From: Hyphomicrobiales bacterium
GTDB taxonomy: Bacteria > Pseudomonadota > Alphaproteobacteria > Rhizobiales > Phreatobacteraceae
Reading direction: 5' to 3'
Length of the DNA stretch: 64,000 bases
NCBI GenBank assembly: GCA_017304475.1
Contig: JAFKKV010000011.1
Coordinates: forward strand, 248,001 to 312,000
Part shown: piece by piece, positions 34,707-42,973 of the stretch
How the letters are laid out: each line of letters opens with the position of its first letter
How positions within the stretch are numbered: position 1 is the first letter of the stretch
Program-made: the position numbers and the translations under genes
The notes under the pieces: generated by a model
What the model saw: only the letters and a program-made list of their open reading frames with translations
Told to the model about the DNA's origin: nothing
Databases searched by the model: none

Positions 34707-36494
34707 ATGCTCGATCGGACGCCGCCAAGCGCTCTCGACAGCTCATCCGCGATCCTGAACGGGCGGGCGGGCCGACCCTGGACACGCTTCGTCCGCGTCC
34801 TGGCGCGCGGCATGCGCGCGGTGCTGAACCGGTCTTTTTCGAGCCTGACCCGGCGCATCGTGCTGCTCAACCTGGCCGGCCTGGTGGCGCTGGTCTCGGG
34901 CATTCTCTGGCTGTCGCAGTTTCGCGCCGGGCTGATCGAGTCGCGCGTGCAGAGCCTTCTGGTGCAGGGCGAGATCATTGCCGGCGCCATCGCCGCTTCC
35001 GCCGCGGTGGACGGCTCGGTCATCCCGATCGATCCCGACAAGCTGTTCGAGATGCAGCTCGGCGGCTCCGGTGCCTCGGTCGACGATCCCAGCGCGCTGC
35101 TGGAATTTCCGATCAATCCGGAGCGCGTCGCGCCTGTGCTGCGCCGGCTGACCGGGCCGACCGAGACCCAGGCGCGCATCTATGACCGCGAAGGCAACCT
35201 GATCCTCGACAGCCGCAACCTCTATGGCCGTGGCGACATCTCGACCTTCGACCTGCCGCCGATCGGCCAGAAGCCGCCGTTCTACGAGAAATGGTGGAAC
35301 GAGGTGCGCCGGTTCCTGCGCGGCGGCGGCGATTTCCCGATCTATCGCGATGTCGGCTTCCGCAATGGCAAGATCTATCCGGAGGTCGCCCAGGCGCTCA
35401 GCGGCCAGAAGGGCAGCATGGTCCGGGTCAATGACCGCGGCGAGGTGATCGTGTCGGTGGCGATCCCGGTGCAGCGCTTCCGCGGCGTGCTCGGTGTGCT
35501 CCTGCTCAACACCCAGGGCGGCGAGATCGACGCGGTGATCGATGCCGAGCGCTTCCAGGTGCTCCGGGTCTTCCTGGTCGCCGCCTTCGTCATGGTGGTC
35601 CTGTCGATCCTGATGGCGCGCACCATTGCCGGCCCGGTGCGCAAGCTCGCCGGCGGCGCCGAGAAGGTGCGCCGCCACCACAGGTCGCGCGAGGAGATCC
35701 CCGATTTCAGCCACCGGCGCGACGAGATCGGCCATCTCTCGCGCTCGCTGCGCGACATGACCGACGCGCTTTATGCCCGCATCGCCTCGATCGAGAGCTT
35801 TGCAGCCGACGTCGCCCACGAGCTGAAGAACCCGCTGACCTCGCTGCGCTCGGCGGTGGAAACCCTGCCGCTGGCCAAGTCGGACACGTCGCGCGCGCGG
35901 CTGCTCGAGGTCATCCAGCACGACGTCAAGCGGCTGGACCGGCTGATCACCGACATCTCGGATGCGAGCCGGCTCGATGCGGAGCTGCAGCGCCAGGAGG
36001 CGACCAAGGTCGATCTGGCCAAGCTGCTCGGCACGCTGGTGACCATTGCCAACGAGGTGAAGCGCACCGACGGCGTCAAGGTTTCCCTGAAGTTCGAAGG
36101 CGGCCGGCCGCAGGATTTCGTGGTGCCCGGCCATGACAGCCGGATCAGCCAGGTGGTCACCAATCTGGTCGACAATGCGCGCTCGTTCTCGGCCGAGGGC
36201 GGCGAGGTCCGGGTCACCGCCCGCGCGCTGAAGGGCGCCGTCGAGATCACTGTCGAGGACGACGGGCCGGGTATCCGCCCGGATGCGCTGCAGCGCATCT
36301 TCGAGCGCTTCTACACCGATCGCCCGCACCAGGATTACGGCCAGAATTCCGGGCTCGGCCTGTCGATCTCGCGGCAGATCGTGGAGGCCCATGGCGGCCG
36401 CATCTGGGCGGAAAACCGGCCGGGCCCGGCCGATGACGAAGGCGAGCCGACCAGTCTTGGAGCCCGCTTCGTCGTCCGGCTTCCGGCGCTCTGA
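34707..36494 (+). CDS. chvG: Sensor histidine kinase ChvG
   Basis: Membrane kinase of 595 residues. Transmembrane helices at about 52-70 and 290-310 flank a periplasmic sensor domain that in rhizobia is held inactive by ExoR. A HAMP segment (about 310-365) leads to the HisKA site VAHELKNPLTSLRSAVETL and the HATPase domain with VVTNLVDNARSF (N box), VEDDGPGIRPDAL (G1), and SGLGLSISRQIVEAHGG (G2). It phosphorylates ChvI. hprK begins two bases after its stop, joining envelope sensing and PTS control in one transcript. Confidence 0.95.
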   Translation: MLDRTPPSALDSSSAILNGRAGRPWTRFVRVLARGMRAVLNRSFSSLTRRIVLLNLAGLVALVSGILWLSQFRAGLIESRVQSLLVQGEIIAGAIAASAAVDGSVIPIDPDKLFEMQLGGSGASVDDPSALLEFPINPERVAPVLRRLTGPTETQARIYDREGNLILDSRNLYGRGDISTFDLPPIGQKPPFYEKWWNEVRRFLRGGGDFPIYRDVGFRNGKIYPEVAQALSGQKGSMVRVNDRGEVIVSVAIPVQRFRGVLGVLLLNTQGGEIDAVIDAERFQVLRVFLVAAFVMVVLSILMARTIAGPVRKLAGGAEKVRRHHRSREEIPDFSHRRDEIGHLSRSLRDMTDALYARIASIESFAADVAHELKNPLTSLRSAVETLPLAKSDTSRARLLEVIQHDVKRLDRLITDISDASRLDAELQRQEATKVDLAKLLGTLVTIANEVKRTDGVKVSLKFEGGRPQDFVVPGHDSRISQVVTNLVDNARSFSAEGGEVRVTARALKGAVEITVEDDGPGIRPDALQRIFERFYTDRPHQDYGQNSGLGLSISRQIVEAHGGRIWAENRPGPADDEGEPTSLGARFVVRLPAL

Positions 36495-36496
36495 CC

Positions 36497-36946
36497 ATGG
36501 CCGACGGCGCCGGCCGCACGGTTCACGCGAGCGCCGTCCTGGTCGGAGCCAAGGCCGTGCTGATCCGCGGCGCGTCGGGCGCCGGCAAGTCGCGGCTGGT
36601 GCTCGGCCTGCTCGAGGCTGCGCGTGCCGGCAGCCTGTCCTTCGCCCGGCTGGTGGCCGATGATCGCGTCCTGCTCGAGGCGGCGCATGGCCGGCTGCTC
36701 GCCCGCACGCCCGCGCCGATCGCCGGGCTGGTCGAGGAACGCGGGCGCGGCGTCCTGGCCTGCCGCTACGAGCCCGTGGCCGTGGTCGGGCTGGTGGTCG
36801 ATCTGGATGCCGCGGACGGTGCCCGCATGCCGGACGGCCTGGCGCTGAAAACCGTGGTCGAAGGTGTCATAGTGTCGCGCCTCCCGGTGGCCCCGGGTTG
36901 CGATCCGCTGCCGCTTGTGCTCTCGCTATTGCAGGGGAGGCGTTGA
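36497..36946 (+). CDS. hprK: HPr kinase/phosphorylase, short rhizobial form
   Basis: Kinase of 149 residues, equivalent to the C-terminal catalytic half of Gram-positive HprK (about 310 residues). The P-loop GASGAGKS is at 25-32, followed by LVADDRVLLEA with the catalytic Asp pair and the segment GLVEERGRGVLACRY. It should phosphorylate HPr on the serine corresponding to Ser46, present as Ser63 in the HPr below. This truncated form is usual in alphaproteobacteria. It follows chvG by two bases; 135 bases without a gene separate it from the EIIA gene. Confidence 0.92.
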   Translation: MADGAGRTVHASAVLVGAKAVLIRGASGAGKSRLVLGLLEAARAGSLSFARLVADDRVLLEAAHGRLLARTPAPIAGLVEERGRGVLACRYEPVAVVGLVVDLDAADGARMPDGLALKTVVEGVIVSRLPVAPGCDPLPLVLSLLQGRR

Positions 36947-37081
36947 CATGAGGCCTGTGTTGCTGCGGCGCACCAATCGGCAATCGTTCGCAAGGGTGGG
37001 CCTTGCGCTCGCTGGCGACATGGTGATCATATCCGCCTCTTTTGTGATCTTGCGCGCAGGTCGTGGCGCGCGGAGTGCCGG

Positions 37082-37483
37082 ATGATCGGTCTCGTCATCG
37101 TCACGCATGGTCAACTCGCCGTCGAGTTCCGCGCCGCCATGGAACATGTGGTGGGACCGCAGCGTCAGGTCGAAACGGTCGCTATCGGGCCGAGCGACGA
37201 CATGGATCAGCGCCGCCGCGACATCATCGCGGCCGTCGACCATGTCGATACCGGCGACGGCGTGGCCGTGCTCACCGACATGTTCGGCGGCACACCCTCT
37301 AATCTGGCCATCTCGGTCATGAACGGCCGCGCGGTCGAGGTCATCGCCGGCATCAACCTGCCCATGCTGGTCAAGCTCGCCACCGTGCGCGGCGAGAAGC
37401 CGCTGCAGGAAGCCGTGCTGCACGCCCAGGAGGCGGGCCGAAAATATATCAACATCGCGAGCCGTGTGCTCGCGGGTCATTGA
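37082..37483 (+). CDS. PTS EIIA component, mannose-type (regulatory PTS)
   Basis: Soluble EIIA of 133 residues of the ManX/EIIA-Man fold. The phosphorylated histidine is His9 in LVIVTHGQLAVEF. Further family parts are VAVLTDMFGGTPSNLAISVM and VEVIAGINLPMLVKLATVR. No EIIB/C/D permease is present, so it should act in the nitrogen-type PTS phosphorelay as a regulator rather than in sugar uptake. Stop and the following ptsH region are close; HPr starts 74 bases further. Confidence 0.93.
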   Translation: MIGLVIVTHGQLAVEFRAAMEHVVGPQRQVETVAIGPSDDMDQRRRDIIAAVDHVDTGDGVAVLTDMFGGTPSNLAISVMNGRAVEVIAGINLPMLVKLATVRGEKPLQEAVLHAQEAGRKYINIASRVLAGH

Positions 37484-37557
37484 GCGCGATGCGGGCGACC
37501 GCGAACGACAAGGCGAGAGCGCCGACAGGCGCCGGCGGAGGAGCAAAGGATTTGGCC

Positions 37558-37878
37558 ATGGTGGATGACGAAGCCGACTGTCCGCCGGAGGCACCGGCCG
37601 CCGATGGCGAGATCGTCCGTGAAGTGCCCATCCTCAACAAGCGCGGCCTGCACGCGCGCGCCTCGGCCAAATTCGTCGCCTGCGCCGACAAGTTCGATGC
37701 CGCGGTCAGCGTGTCGCGCTGCGGCGAGACGGTGGACGGCACCTCGATCATGGGCCTGATGATGCTGGCCGCCGGCATCGGCACCTCGATCACCGTCCGG
37801 GCCACCGGACGCCAGGCCTCGGAAGCGGTCGATGCCATCGCCGTCCTGGTCGCCGACCGGTTCGGCGAAGGCGAATAG
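37558..37878 (+). CDS. Phosphocarrier HPr (NPr-like)
   Basis: Carrier of 106 residues. A 20-residue acidic lead precedes the HPr fold: active His32 in ILNKRGLHARASAKFV, and Ser63 in DGTSIMGLMMLA, the position phosphorylated by HprK. The frame is open from 37480, but the ATG at 37558 has AAAGGA 7 bases upstream and gives nearly standard length. With HprK and EIIA it forms the regulatory PTS branch; the EI enzyme lies outside the window. Confidence 0.92.
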   Translation: MVDDEADCPPEAPAADGEIVREVPILNKRGLHARASAKFVACADKFDAAVSVSRCGETVDGTSIMGLMMLAAGIGTSITVRATGRQASEAVDAIAVLVADRFGEGE

Positions 37879-37937
37879 CCCGGCGCGCCGGTCCGGCACG
37901 CTCTTGCCCGGCCGTCTGTCGCGTGTAAAAAAGTGTC

Positions 37938-38492
37938 ATGACCGAAGCGTCGCCCAGCCCGGCCCAGGCATCTGCGGTCCCCCCAGCTCCGACCTTCGTC
38001 GCGCGGCGTGTCGAGAAATTCCTGTTCGCCAGCCGGTGGCTGATGGCGCCCTTCTATCTCGGGCTGGTCATCGGCCTGGCGCTGCTGGTGATCACCTTCC
38101 TGCGCGAACTCGCGCATCTCGTCATGATCATCCCGAGCGCCAAGGAGTCCGACGTCATCCTCGGCATCCTGACGCTGGTCGACCTGTCGCTCGCCGGCAA
38201 CCTGGTCGTCATGGTGGTGTTCTCGGGCTACGAGAACTTTATCTCCAAGATGCACGACATCCCCGAGAGCGAGCGGCCCGAATGGATGGGCACGATCGAT
38301 TTTTCGGCCCTGAAGCTCAAGCTCCTGGCGTCGATCGTCGCCATTTCCGCGATCCACCTCCTGAAAGCCTTCATGAATATCGCCGCCATGACCGACCGCG
38401 AGGTGACCTGGCTCATTCTGATCCACGTCGTTTTCGTCGTGTCGGGCGTGTTCCTGGCGCTATCGGACAGATTGACGGGGTCCTCGCATTGA
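37938..38492 (+). CDS. YqhA/UPF0114 family membrane protein
   Basis: Inner-membrane protein of 184 residues resembling the UPF0114 (TIGR00645, YqhA) family, whose function is not established. A proline/alanine-rich cytoplasmic start is followed by FLFASRWLMAPFYLGLVIGLALLVI (first helix with the family's S-R-W-L-M-A-P), a second around VDLSLAGNLVVMVVFSGYENF, and two more near 137-180. GYENFISKM matches the family core. It lies 10 bases before a methyltransferase gene on the same strand. Confidence 0.88.
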   Translation: MTEASPSPAQASAVPPAPTFVARRVEKFLFASRWLMAPFYLGLVIGLALLVITFLRELAHLVMIIPSAKESDVILGILTLVDLSLAGNLVVMVVFSGYENFISKMHDIPESERPEWMGTIDFSALKLKLLASIVAISAIHLLKAFMNIAAMTDREVTWLILIHVVFVVSGVFLALSDRLTGSSH

Positions 38493-38502
38493 GGCGGCCG
38501 CG

Positions 38503-39237
38503 ATGACCGATTGGCGCTCCTTCTGGGACGGCGAGCACGCGATCTACGTGAACGCCAGGCACAAGGCCGTTCATTACCGGGCGATCGCCGACGGCATCCT
38601 CCGGCATGTCCGGGAAAGCCATGCCGGTCCCGGCGCGGTGGTGCTCGACTATGCCTGCGGCGAGGCGCTGGATGCCGGCCGTGTCGCGGCTGCGGTGGGG
38701 CGGCTCGTGCTGTGTGACGGCGCCCCCTCGGTGGTTGCCAGGCTGCGCGACCATTTCGGCGGCCTGGCCAATGTCGCGAGCGTGCTGCCGGAAGAGCTGG
38801 ACGGCGTGCTCGGCGATCACGAGGCCGACCTGGTGGTGGTCAGTTCGCTCATTCAGTACCTGACGCGCGCGGACCTCGGCCTGCTGCTCGATCGCTTCAA
38901 GGCCAAGCTGAAGCCGTCGGGGCAATTGGTGATCGCCGACGTCATTTCGCCCGATACCGGCATTCTCTCCGATGTCGGCTCGCTTTTGCGCAACGGCTTC
39001 AGCCAGGGCTTCCTGTTCGCCTCGATCGCCGGCCTTGCCGCGACCGCGGTGTCGCCCTATCGCAAGATCCGCAGCGAGCTCGGCCTGTCGACCTATTCGC
39101 AGGCGGACATGCTCGGCCTGTTCGCCGATCACGGCTTCTCGGCGGAGCGCCATCCCGTCAATCTCGGCCTGACGCCGCATCGCATGACCTTCGTCGCGCA
39201 GCCCGTCCCGGCGCCGGTTTCCCCCGCTCCCGCGTGA
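38503..39237 (+). CDS. Class I SAM-dependent methyltransferase
   Basis: Soluble methyltransferase-like protein of 244 residues. The SAM-binding motif I is VVLDYACGEALDAGRVA (about 46-62); motif II has the acidic residue in LVLCDGAPSVV; DLVVVSSLIQYL and LKPSGQLVIADVISPDTG cover the later motifs. The arrangement is that of small-molecule methyltransferases; the substrate is unknown. Probably cotranscribed with the YqhA-like gene upstream. Confidence 0.85.
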   Translation: MTDWRSFWDGEHAIYVNARHKAVHYRAIADGILRHVRESHAGPGAVVLDYACGEALDAGRVAAAVGRLVLCDGAPSVVARLRDHFGGLANVASVLPEELDGVLGDHEADLVVVSSLIQYLTRADLGLLLDRFKAKLKPSGQLVIADVISPDTGILSDVGSLLRNGFSQGFLFASIAGLAATAVSPYRKIRSELGLSTYSQADMLGLFADHGFSAERHPVNLGLTPHRMTFVAQPVPAPVSPAPA

Positions 39238-39314
39238 ATTGACTCTTTTTCGGCCTTTCTGCATACCGATCGTCACGTTCGTTGAAACGAACGATCCGTA
39301 TTTCCGGTGCTGTC

Positions 39315-40469
39315 ATGAATCCGATTTTCGCCGATCTCCCCACCACCGTTTTCGAGGTCATGTCGCAGCTCGCCCGCGAGACCGGCGCGATCAATCTCGG
39401 CCAGGGCTTTCCGGATGACCCGGGCCCCGCCGACGTTCGCCAGAAGGCCGCGGACGCGGTCGTCTCGGGCTGGAACCAGTATCCGCCGATGATGGGCCTG
39501 CCCGAGCTGCGCCAGGCGGTGTCCACCCATTACGCGCGTTTCCAGGGACTGACGCTCAATCCCGACCAGGAGGTGATGATCACCTCCGGCGCCACCGAGG
39601 CCATCGCCGGAGCGCTGTTCGCGCTGATCGAGCCGGGCGACGAGGTGGTGCTGTTCCAGCCGATGTATGACGCCTATCTGCCGCTGGTGCGCCGGGCCGG
39701 CGGGGTGCCGCGCTTCGTGACGCTCCGGCCGCCGCATTGGCGCTTCAGCGAAGCCGATCTCGCCGCGGTCTTCTCGGCCCGGACCAAGGTCGTGCTGTTC
39801 AACAATCCGCTCAATCCCTCGGCCTCGGTCTTCCCGCGCGAGGATCTGGAGCTGCTCGGCCGCTTCTGCGAGCGATTCGGCGCGACCGTGGTGTCCGACG
39901 AGGTCTGGGAACACGTCATTTTCGACGGCGCGCGGCATGTTTCCGTGCTGGCCATCGATGCCTTGCGCGAGCGCGCGGTGAAGATCGGTTCGGCGGGCAA
40001 GATCTTCTCGCTGACCGGCTGGAAGGTCGGCTTCGTGGCGGCTGCTCCGGCGCTCATGAAAGTGCTGGCCAAGGCGCATCAGTTCCTGACCTTCACCACG
40101 CCGCCCAATCTTCAGGCCGCCGTCGCCTATGGGCTGGCCAAGGACGACGCCTATTTCACCGGCATGCGCGCCGACCTGCAGCGTGCCCGCGACCTCTTCG
40201 CCGGCGGCCTCGGCCGGGCCGGCTTCGAGGTCCTGCCGAGTGCCGCGACCTATTTCATCAATATCGATCTGGCCTCGGCGGGCATTACCGACGACGTTGC
40301 CTTCTGCCGGCAACTGGTCACCGAGCATGGCGTCGCGGCCATTCCGGTCTCGGCCTTTTATGCCGAGACACCGGTGACGTCGGTGGTGCGCTTCTGCTTC
40401 GCCAAGAAGGACGAGACACTCAACGGCGCGCTGGAGCGGCTCGCCGGCGTGACGTCGCGGGCGGCCTGA
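39315..40469 (+). CDS. Class I/II pyridoxal-phosphate aminotransferase
   Basis: Aminotransferase of 384 residues close to the kynurenine/methionine aminotransferase (YbdL) branch. Seen: INLGQGFPDDPGP near the N-terminus, the cofactor loop SGATEAIAGALFALIEPGDEVVLFQP, NNPLNPSASVF, VVSDEVWEHVIF with the cofactor Asp, and the Schiff-base lysine in SAGKIFSLTGWKVGF. The C-terminal Arg in VVRFCFAKKDE binds the substrate carboxylate. The ATG at 39315 gives normal length; an upstream TTG at 39282 is possible. Convergent with the rrf2 gene. Confidence 0.9.
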   Translation: MNPIFADLPTTVFEVMSQLARETGAINLGQGFPDDPGPADVRQKAADAVVSGWNQYPPMMGLPELRQAVSTHYARFQGLTLNPDQEVMITSGATEAIAGALFALIEPGDEVVLFQPMYDAYLPLVRRAGGVPRFVTLRPPHWRFSEADLAAVFSARTKVVLFNNPLNPSASVFPREDLELLGRFCERFGATVVSDEVWEHVIFDGARHVSVLAIDALRERAVKIGSAGKIFSLTGWKVGFVAAAPALMKVLAKAHQFLTFTTPPNLQAAVAYGLAKDDAYFTGMRADLQRARDLFAGGLGRAGFEVLPSAATYFINIDLASAGITDDVAFCRQLVTEHGVAAIPVSAFYAETPVTSVVRFCFAKKDETLNGALERLAGVTSRAA

Positions 40470-40548
40470 GCCCGGCCTTCGCCACGCACGCGCTTTCGGG
40501 CCCGCCGGGGGCTTGCGCCGGCGGAGCCCTGAGTCGTCACGGTTTGCC

Positions 40549-40974
40549 TCAGGCCAGCGCCAGGGTCGGCCTGGACTGCCCTTCGGCGGAAGCGCACAGC
40601 TCGGCGATCGAGATGCGGTCGAGCGCGGCATAGAACCGGCTCTCGGCCTCGGCGATCGCCGGTTCGATCACTGTCGAAACCAACAGGGTCATGCCCTCGG
40701 TCTCGTCGTCGCCCTGGGTGGCGACGGCGCGGACGATCTCGCCGCAGCTGATCTTGCGCCGGTCGCGGGCGATATCATAACCGCCGCGCGGGCCGCGCAA
40801 TCCTTTCAGAATGCCGGCACGGACGAGACCCTGCAGCAGGGGTTCCAGGTGGCGCGGCGGCAAAGCGTGCCGCTGGGCCAAAGCTTTCGCAGCCACGGGC
40901 GCGTGGCGGCCGTGGATGGCGATATCGAGAACGGCAGCTATCGCTAGCCGGCCGCGACGAGACAGGATGGGCAT
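40549..40974 (-). CDS. Rrf2 family transcriptional regulator
   Basis: Regulator of 141 residues. The N-terminal winged helix reads PILSRRGRLAIAAVLDIAIHGRHAPVAAKALAQRHALPPRHLEPLLQGLVRAGILKGLRGPRGGYDIAR, the Rrf2 pattern. The three closely spaced cysteines that hold the Fe-S cluster in IscR/NsrR are not all present (only KISCGEI and ELCAS), so a redox cluster is uncertain. The ATG at 40974 has GAGG 6 bases upstream. Its leader has an inverted repeat at 40983-41003 that may be its own operator. dut lies upstream on the same strand. Confidence 0.88.
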   Translation of the reverse strand: MPILSRRGRLAIAAVLDIAIHGRHAPVAAKALAQRHALPPRHLEPLLQGLVRAGILKGLRGPRGGYDIARDRRKISCGEIVRAVATQGDDETEGMTLLVSTVIEPAIAEAESRFYAALDRISIAELCASAEGQSRPTLALA

Positions 40975-40982
40975 GCAAACCT

Positions 40983-41003
40983 CAACGTCGGGGACTAACG
41001 TTG
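40983..41003. promoter_or_regulatory. Inverted repeat in the rrf2 leader, possible autoregulatory site
   Basis: CAACGT (40983-40988) and ACGTTG (40998-41003) form an inverted repeat with a 9-base spacer, ending 8 bases before the rrf2 ATG. A second hairpin, CCCTTT/AAAGGG with loop ACGG, lies just upstream at 41008-41023. Either could be an operator; function is inferred from position only. Confidence 0.35.
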
Positions 41004-41095
41004 GTTTCCCTTTACGGAAAGGGAGCACATGTCGCCCGACTCATAATAGGGAAGTTTTGCATACGACCTCTGATTGCAGCGCAGGGGTCGCGTTT

Positions 41096-41554
41096 TCAAC
41101 GCCCGGTCGAGCCGAAGCCGCCGCCACCGCGTTCTGTTTCACTCAATGTATCAGTCAGATACAGTTCTGCGCGGGTGACCGGCGCGATGACCAACTGGGC
41201 GATCCGCTCGCCGCGGCGGATTGTCACAGGCTCCTCACCGAGGTTGATCAGGATCACTTTGACCTCGCCGCGATAGTCGGCATCGACCGTGCCGGGCGCG
41301 TTGGCAACCGTCAGCCCATGCTTCAAAGCCAGGCCGGACCGAGGCCGGACCTGGCCTTCAAAGCCCTCGGGAATGGCCAGGACGAGGCCGGTCGGCACCG
41401 CCGCCCGCGCGCGCGGCGTGAGCGTCACGGGCTCGGCTTCAGGCAGCGCGGCGACCAGGTCCATGCCGGCGCTGCCCGCTGTCTGGGCGGCCGGCAGGGG
41501 CAGGCCTTCGCTGTGGGCGAGCCGTTGGACGGGGATCGGGAGGAGCGTCGTCAT
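41096..41554 (-). CDS. dut: Deoxyuridine 5'-triphosphate nucleotidohydrolase
   Basis: Homotrimeric dUTPase of 152 residues that removes dUTP and supplies dUMP. The five motifs are present: AGMDLVAA (1), [12 protein letters not shown] (2), [17 protein letters not shown] (3), RIAQLVIAP (4) and the C-terminal [11 protein letters not shown] (5). Starts 129 bases after coaBC on the same strand, a common alphaproteobacterial pairing. Confidence 0.95.
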   Translation of the reverse strand: MTTLLPIPVQRLAHSEGLPLPAAQTAGSAGMDLVAALPEAEPVTLTPRARAAVPTGLVLAIPEGFEGQVRPRSGLALKHGLTVANAPGTVDADYRGEVKVILINLGEEPVTIRRGERIAQLVIAPVTRAELYLTDTLSETERGGGGFGSTGR

Positions 41555-41683
41555 GATGTCTCAATTTTCGCGTTCAGATTGTTTTTTGGCGACACGGTTC
41601 GAGGCCTCGTCGGAGGCCCCGGTCGTGATCCCATGCGCCTGGACGGTTCGGGGTCGTGGCGTCAGTGTCGTTCAGAGGGGCGT

Positions 41684-42886
41684 CTAAAGTTTTTTGGCGA
41701 TGAGGCCGACGAGCGCCCGTGCGACATCGTCCTTGGATTGCCTGGCCCAGGTTTCCACGCCGTCGGCCGAGACGATATGGACCGTATTGGCATCGCCGCC
41801 GAAGGTGCCGGTGGTCGTGCCCACGTCATTGGCCACGATCAGGTCGGCGCCCTTGCGGGCGAGCTTGGTGCGGGCATTGTCGATGACCGCCTCGGTCTCG
41901 GCGGCGAAACCGACGACCAGTTGCGGGCGCTTGGTCGGGTGCTTGGCAATCGTGGCCAGAATGTCCGGGTTTTCAACGAAGGCGAGGCTCGGCGGTCCGG
42001 CCGGCCCTTTCTTCAGCTTGGCCCCCGCGGTCTCGGCCACGCGCCAGTCGGCGACCGCCGCGGCAAAGATGCCGATGCTCGCCGGCAGGGCCTGTTCCAC
42101 CGCCGTCATCATGTCGCGGGCGCTTTCGACATGCACGACGGTGACGCCGACCGGGTCCGGCAGGCTGACCGGGCCGGTCACCAGGGTCACCTGGGCGCCC
42201 GCCGCGGCCGCCGCCCTGGCGATGGCATGGCCCTGCTTGCCGGAAGAATTGTTGGAGATGTAGCGCACCGGATCGATCGGCTCGCGCGTCGGTCCGGACG
42301 TCACCACCACGCGTTTGCCGAGGAGCGGACGGCTGACCGCCGGATCCGCCATCATCCGCTCGATCGCCGCGATGATCTCATGCGGCTCGGCCATGCGGCC
42401 CGGGCCGAACTCGCCGCAGGCCATGCCGCCGTCATTGGGGCCGACGGTCTCGACGCCGTCGGACTTCAGGGTCGCGAGATTGCGCTGCGTCGCCGGATGC
42501 AGCCACATGCGCACGTTCATGGCGGGCGCCAGCAGAACCCGCTTGTCGGTGGCCAGCAGCGTCGTCGCGGCGAGGTCGCCGGCCAACCCATGGGCCATCT
42601 TGGCCATCAGGTCGGCGGTGGCCGGCGCCACCACCAGAAGGTCGGCGTCGCGCGACAGCTCGATATGGCCCATCTCGGCCTCGTCGGTCAGCGAGAACAG
42701 CTCCTGATGCACCTTGGCGCCGCTGAGCGAGCCGACCGACAGGGGCGTGACGAATTCGGCGCCGGCCTTGGTCAGGATGCAGTGCACGCTGGCACCGCGA
42801 TCCTGCAATCGGCGGATCAGTTCCAGCGACTTGTAGGCGGCGATGCCGCCGCCGATGATCAGGAGAATACGTTTGGACTGGAGCAT
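41684..42886 (-). CDS. coaBC: Bifunctional phosphopantothenoylcysteine decarboxylase/phosphopantothenate-cysteine ligase
   Basis: Coenzyme A synthesis enzyme of 400 residues. The N-terminal flavin-dependent CoaC half has ILLIIGGGIAAYKSLELIRRL, the active-site region MGHIELSRDADLLVVAPATADLMAKMAHGLA and the PAMN motif (LAPAMNVRMW). The C-terminal CoaB half begins VVVTSGPTREPIDPVRYISNNSSGKQGHAIA and includes FAAAVADWRV and NDVG. The ATG at 42886 starts the domain immediately; the frame continues 20 codons up to a TTG without similarity. Confidence 0.95.
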   Translation of the reverse strand: MLQSKRILLIIGGGIAAYKSLELIRRLQDRGASVHCILTKAGAEFVTPLSVGSLSGAKVHQELFSLTDEAEMGHIELSRDADLLVVAPATADLMAKMAHGLAGDLAATTLLATDKRVLLAPAMNVRMWLHPATQRNLATLKSDGVETVGPNDGGMACGEFGPGRMAEPHEIIAAIERMMADPAVSRPLLGKRVVVTSGPTREPIDPVRYISNNSSGKQGHAIARAAAAAGAQVTLVTGPVSLPDPVGVTVVHVESARDMMTAVEQALPASIGIFAAAVADWRVAETAGAKLKKGPAGPPSLAFVENPDILATIAKHPTKRPQLVVGFAAETEAVIDNARTKLARKGADLIVANDVGTTTGTFGGDANTVHIVSADGVETWARQSKDDVARALVGLIAKKL

Positions 42887-42973
42887 GATGGGATGAGCCC
42901 GGTCGCGAGGGGAGCGCGACCCTAGCCGGTTGTTCGAACCGATCAAGATCGCCTTTCAGACGTGGCGGAACGG

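Noticed and set aside
40811..42925. 704-codon open frame on the plus strand opposite dut and coaBC
   Set aside because: It spans two reverse-strand genes with intact motifs and an intergenic region; composition is that of an antisense shadow.
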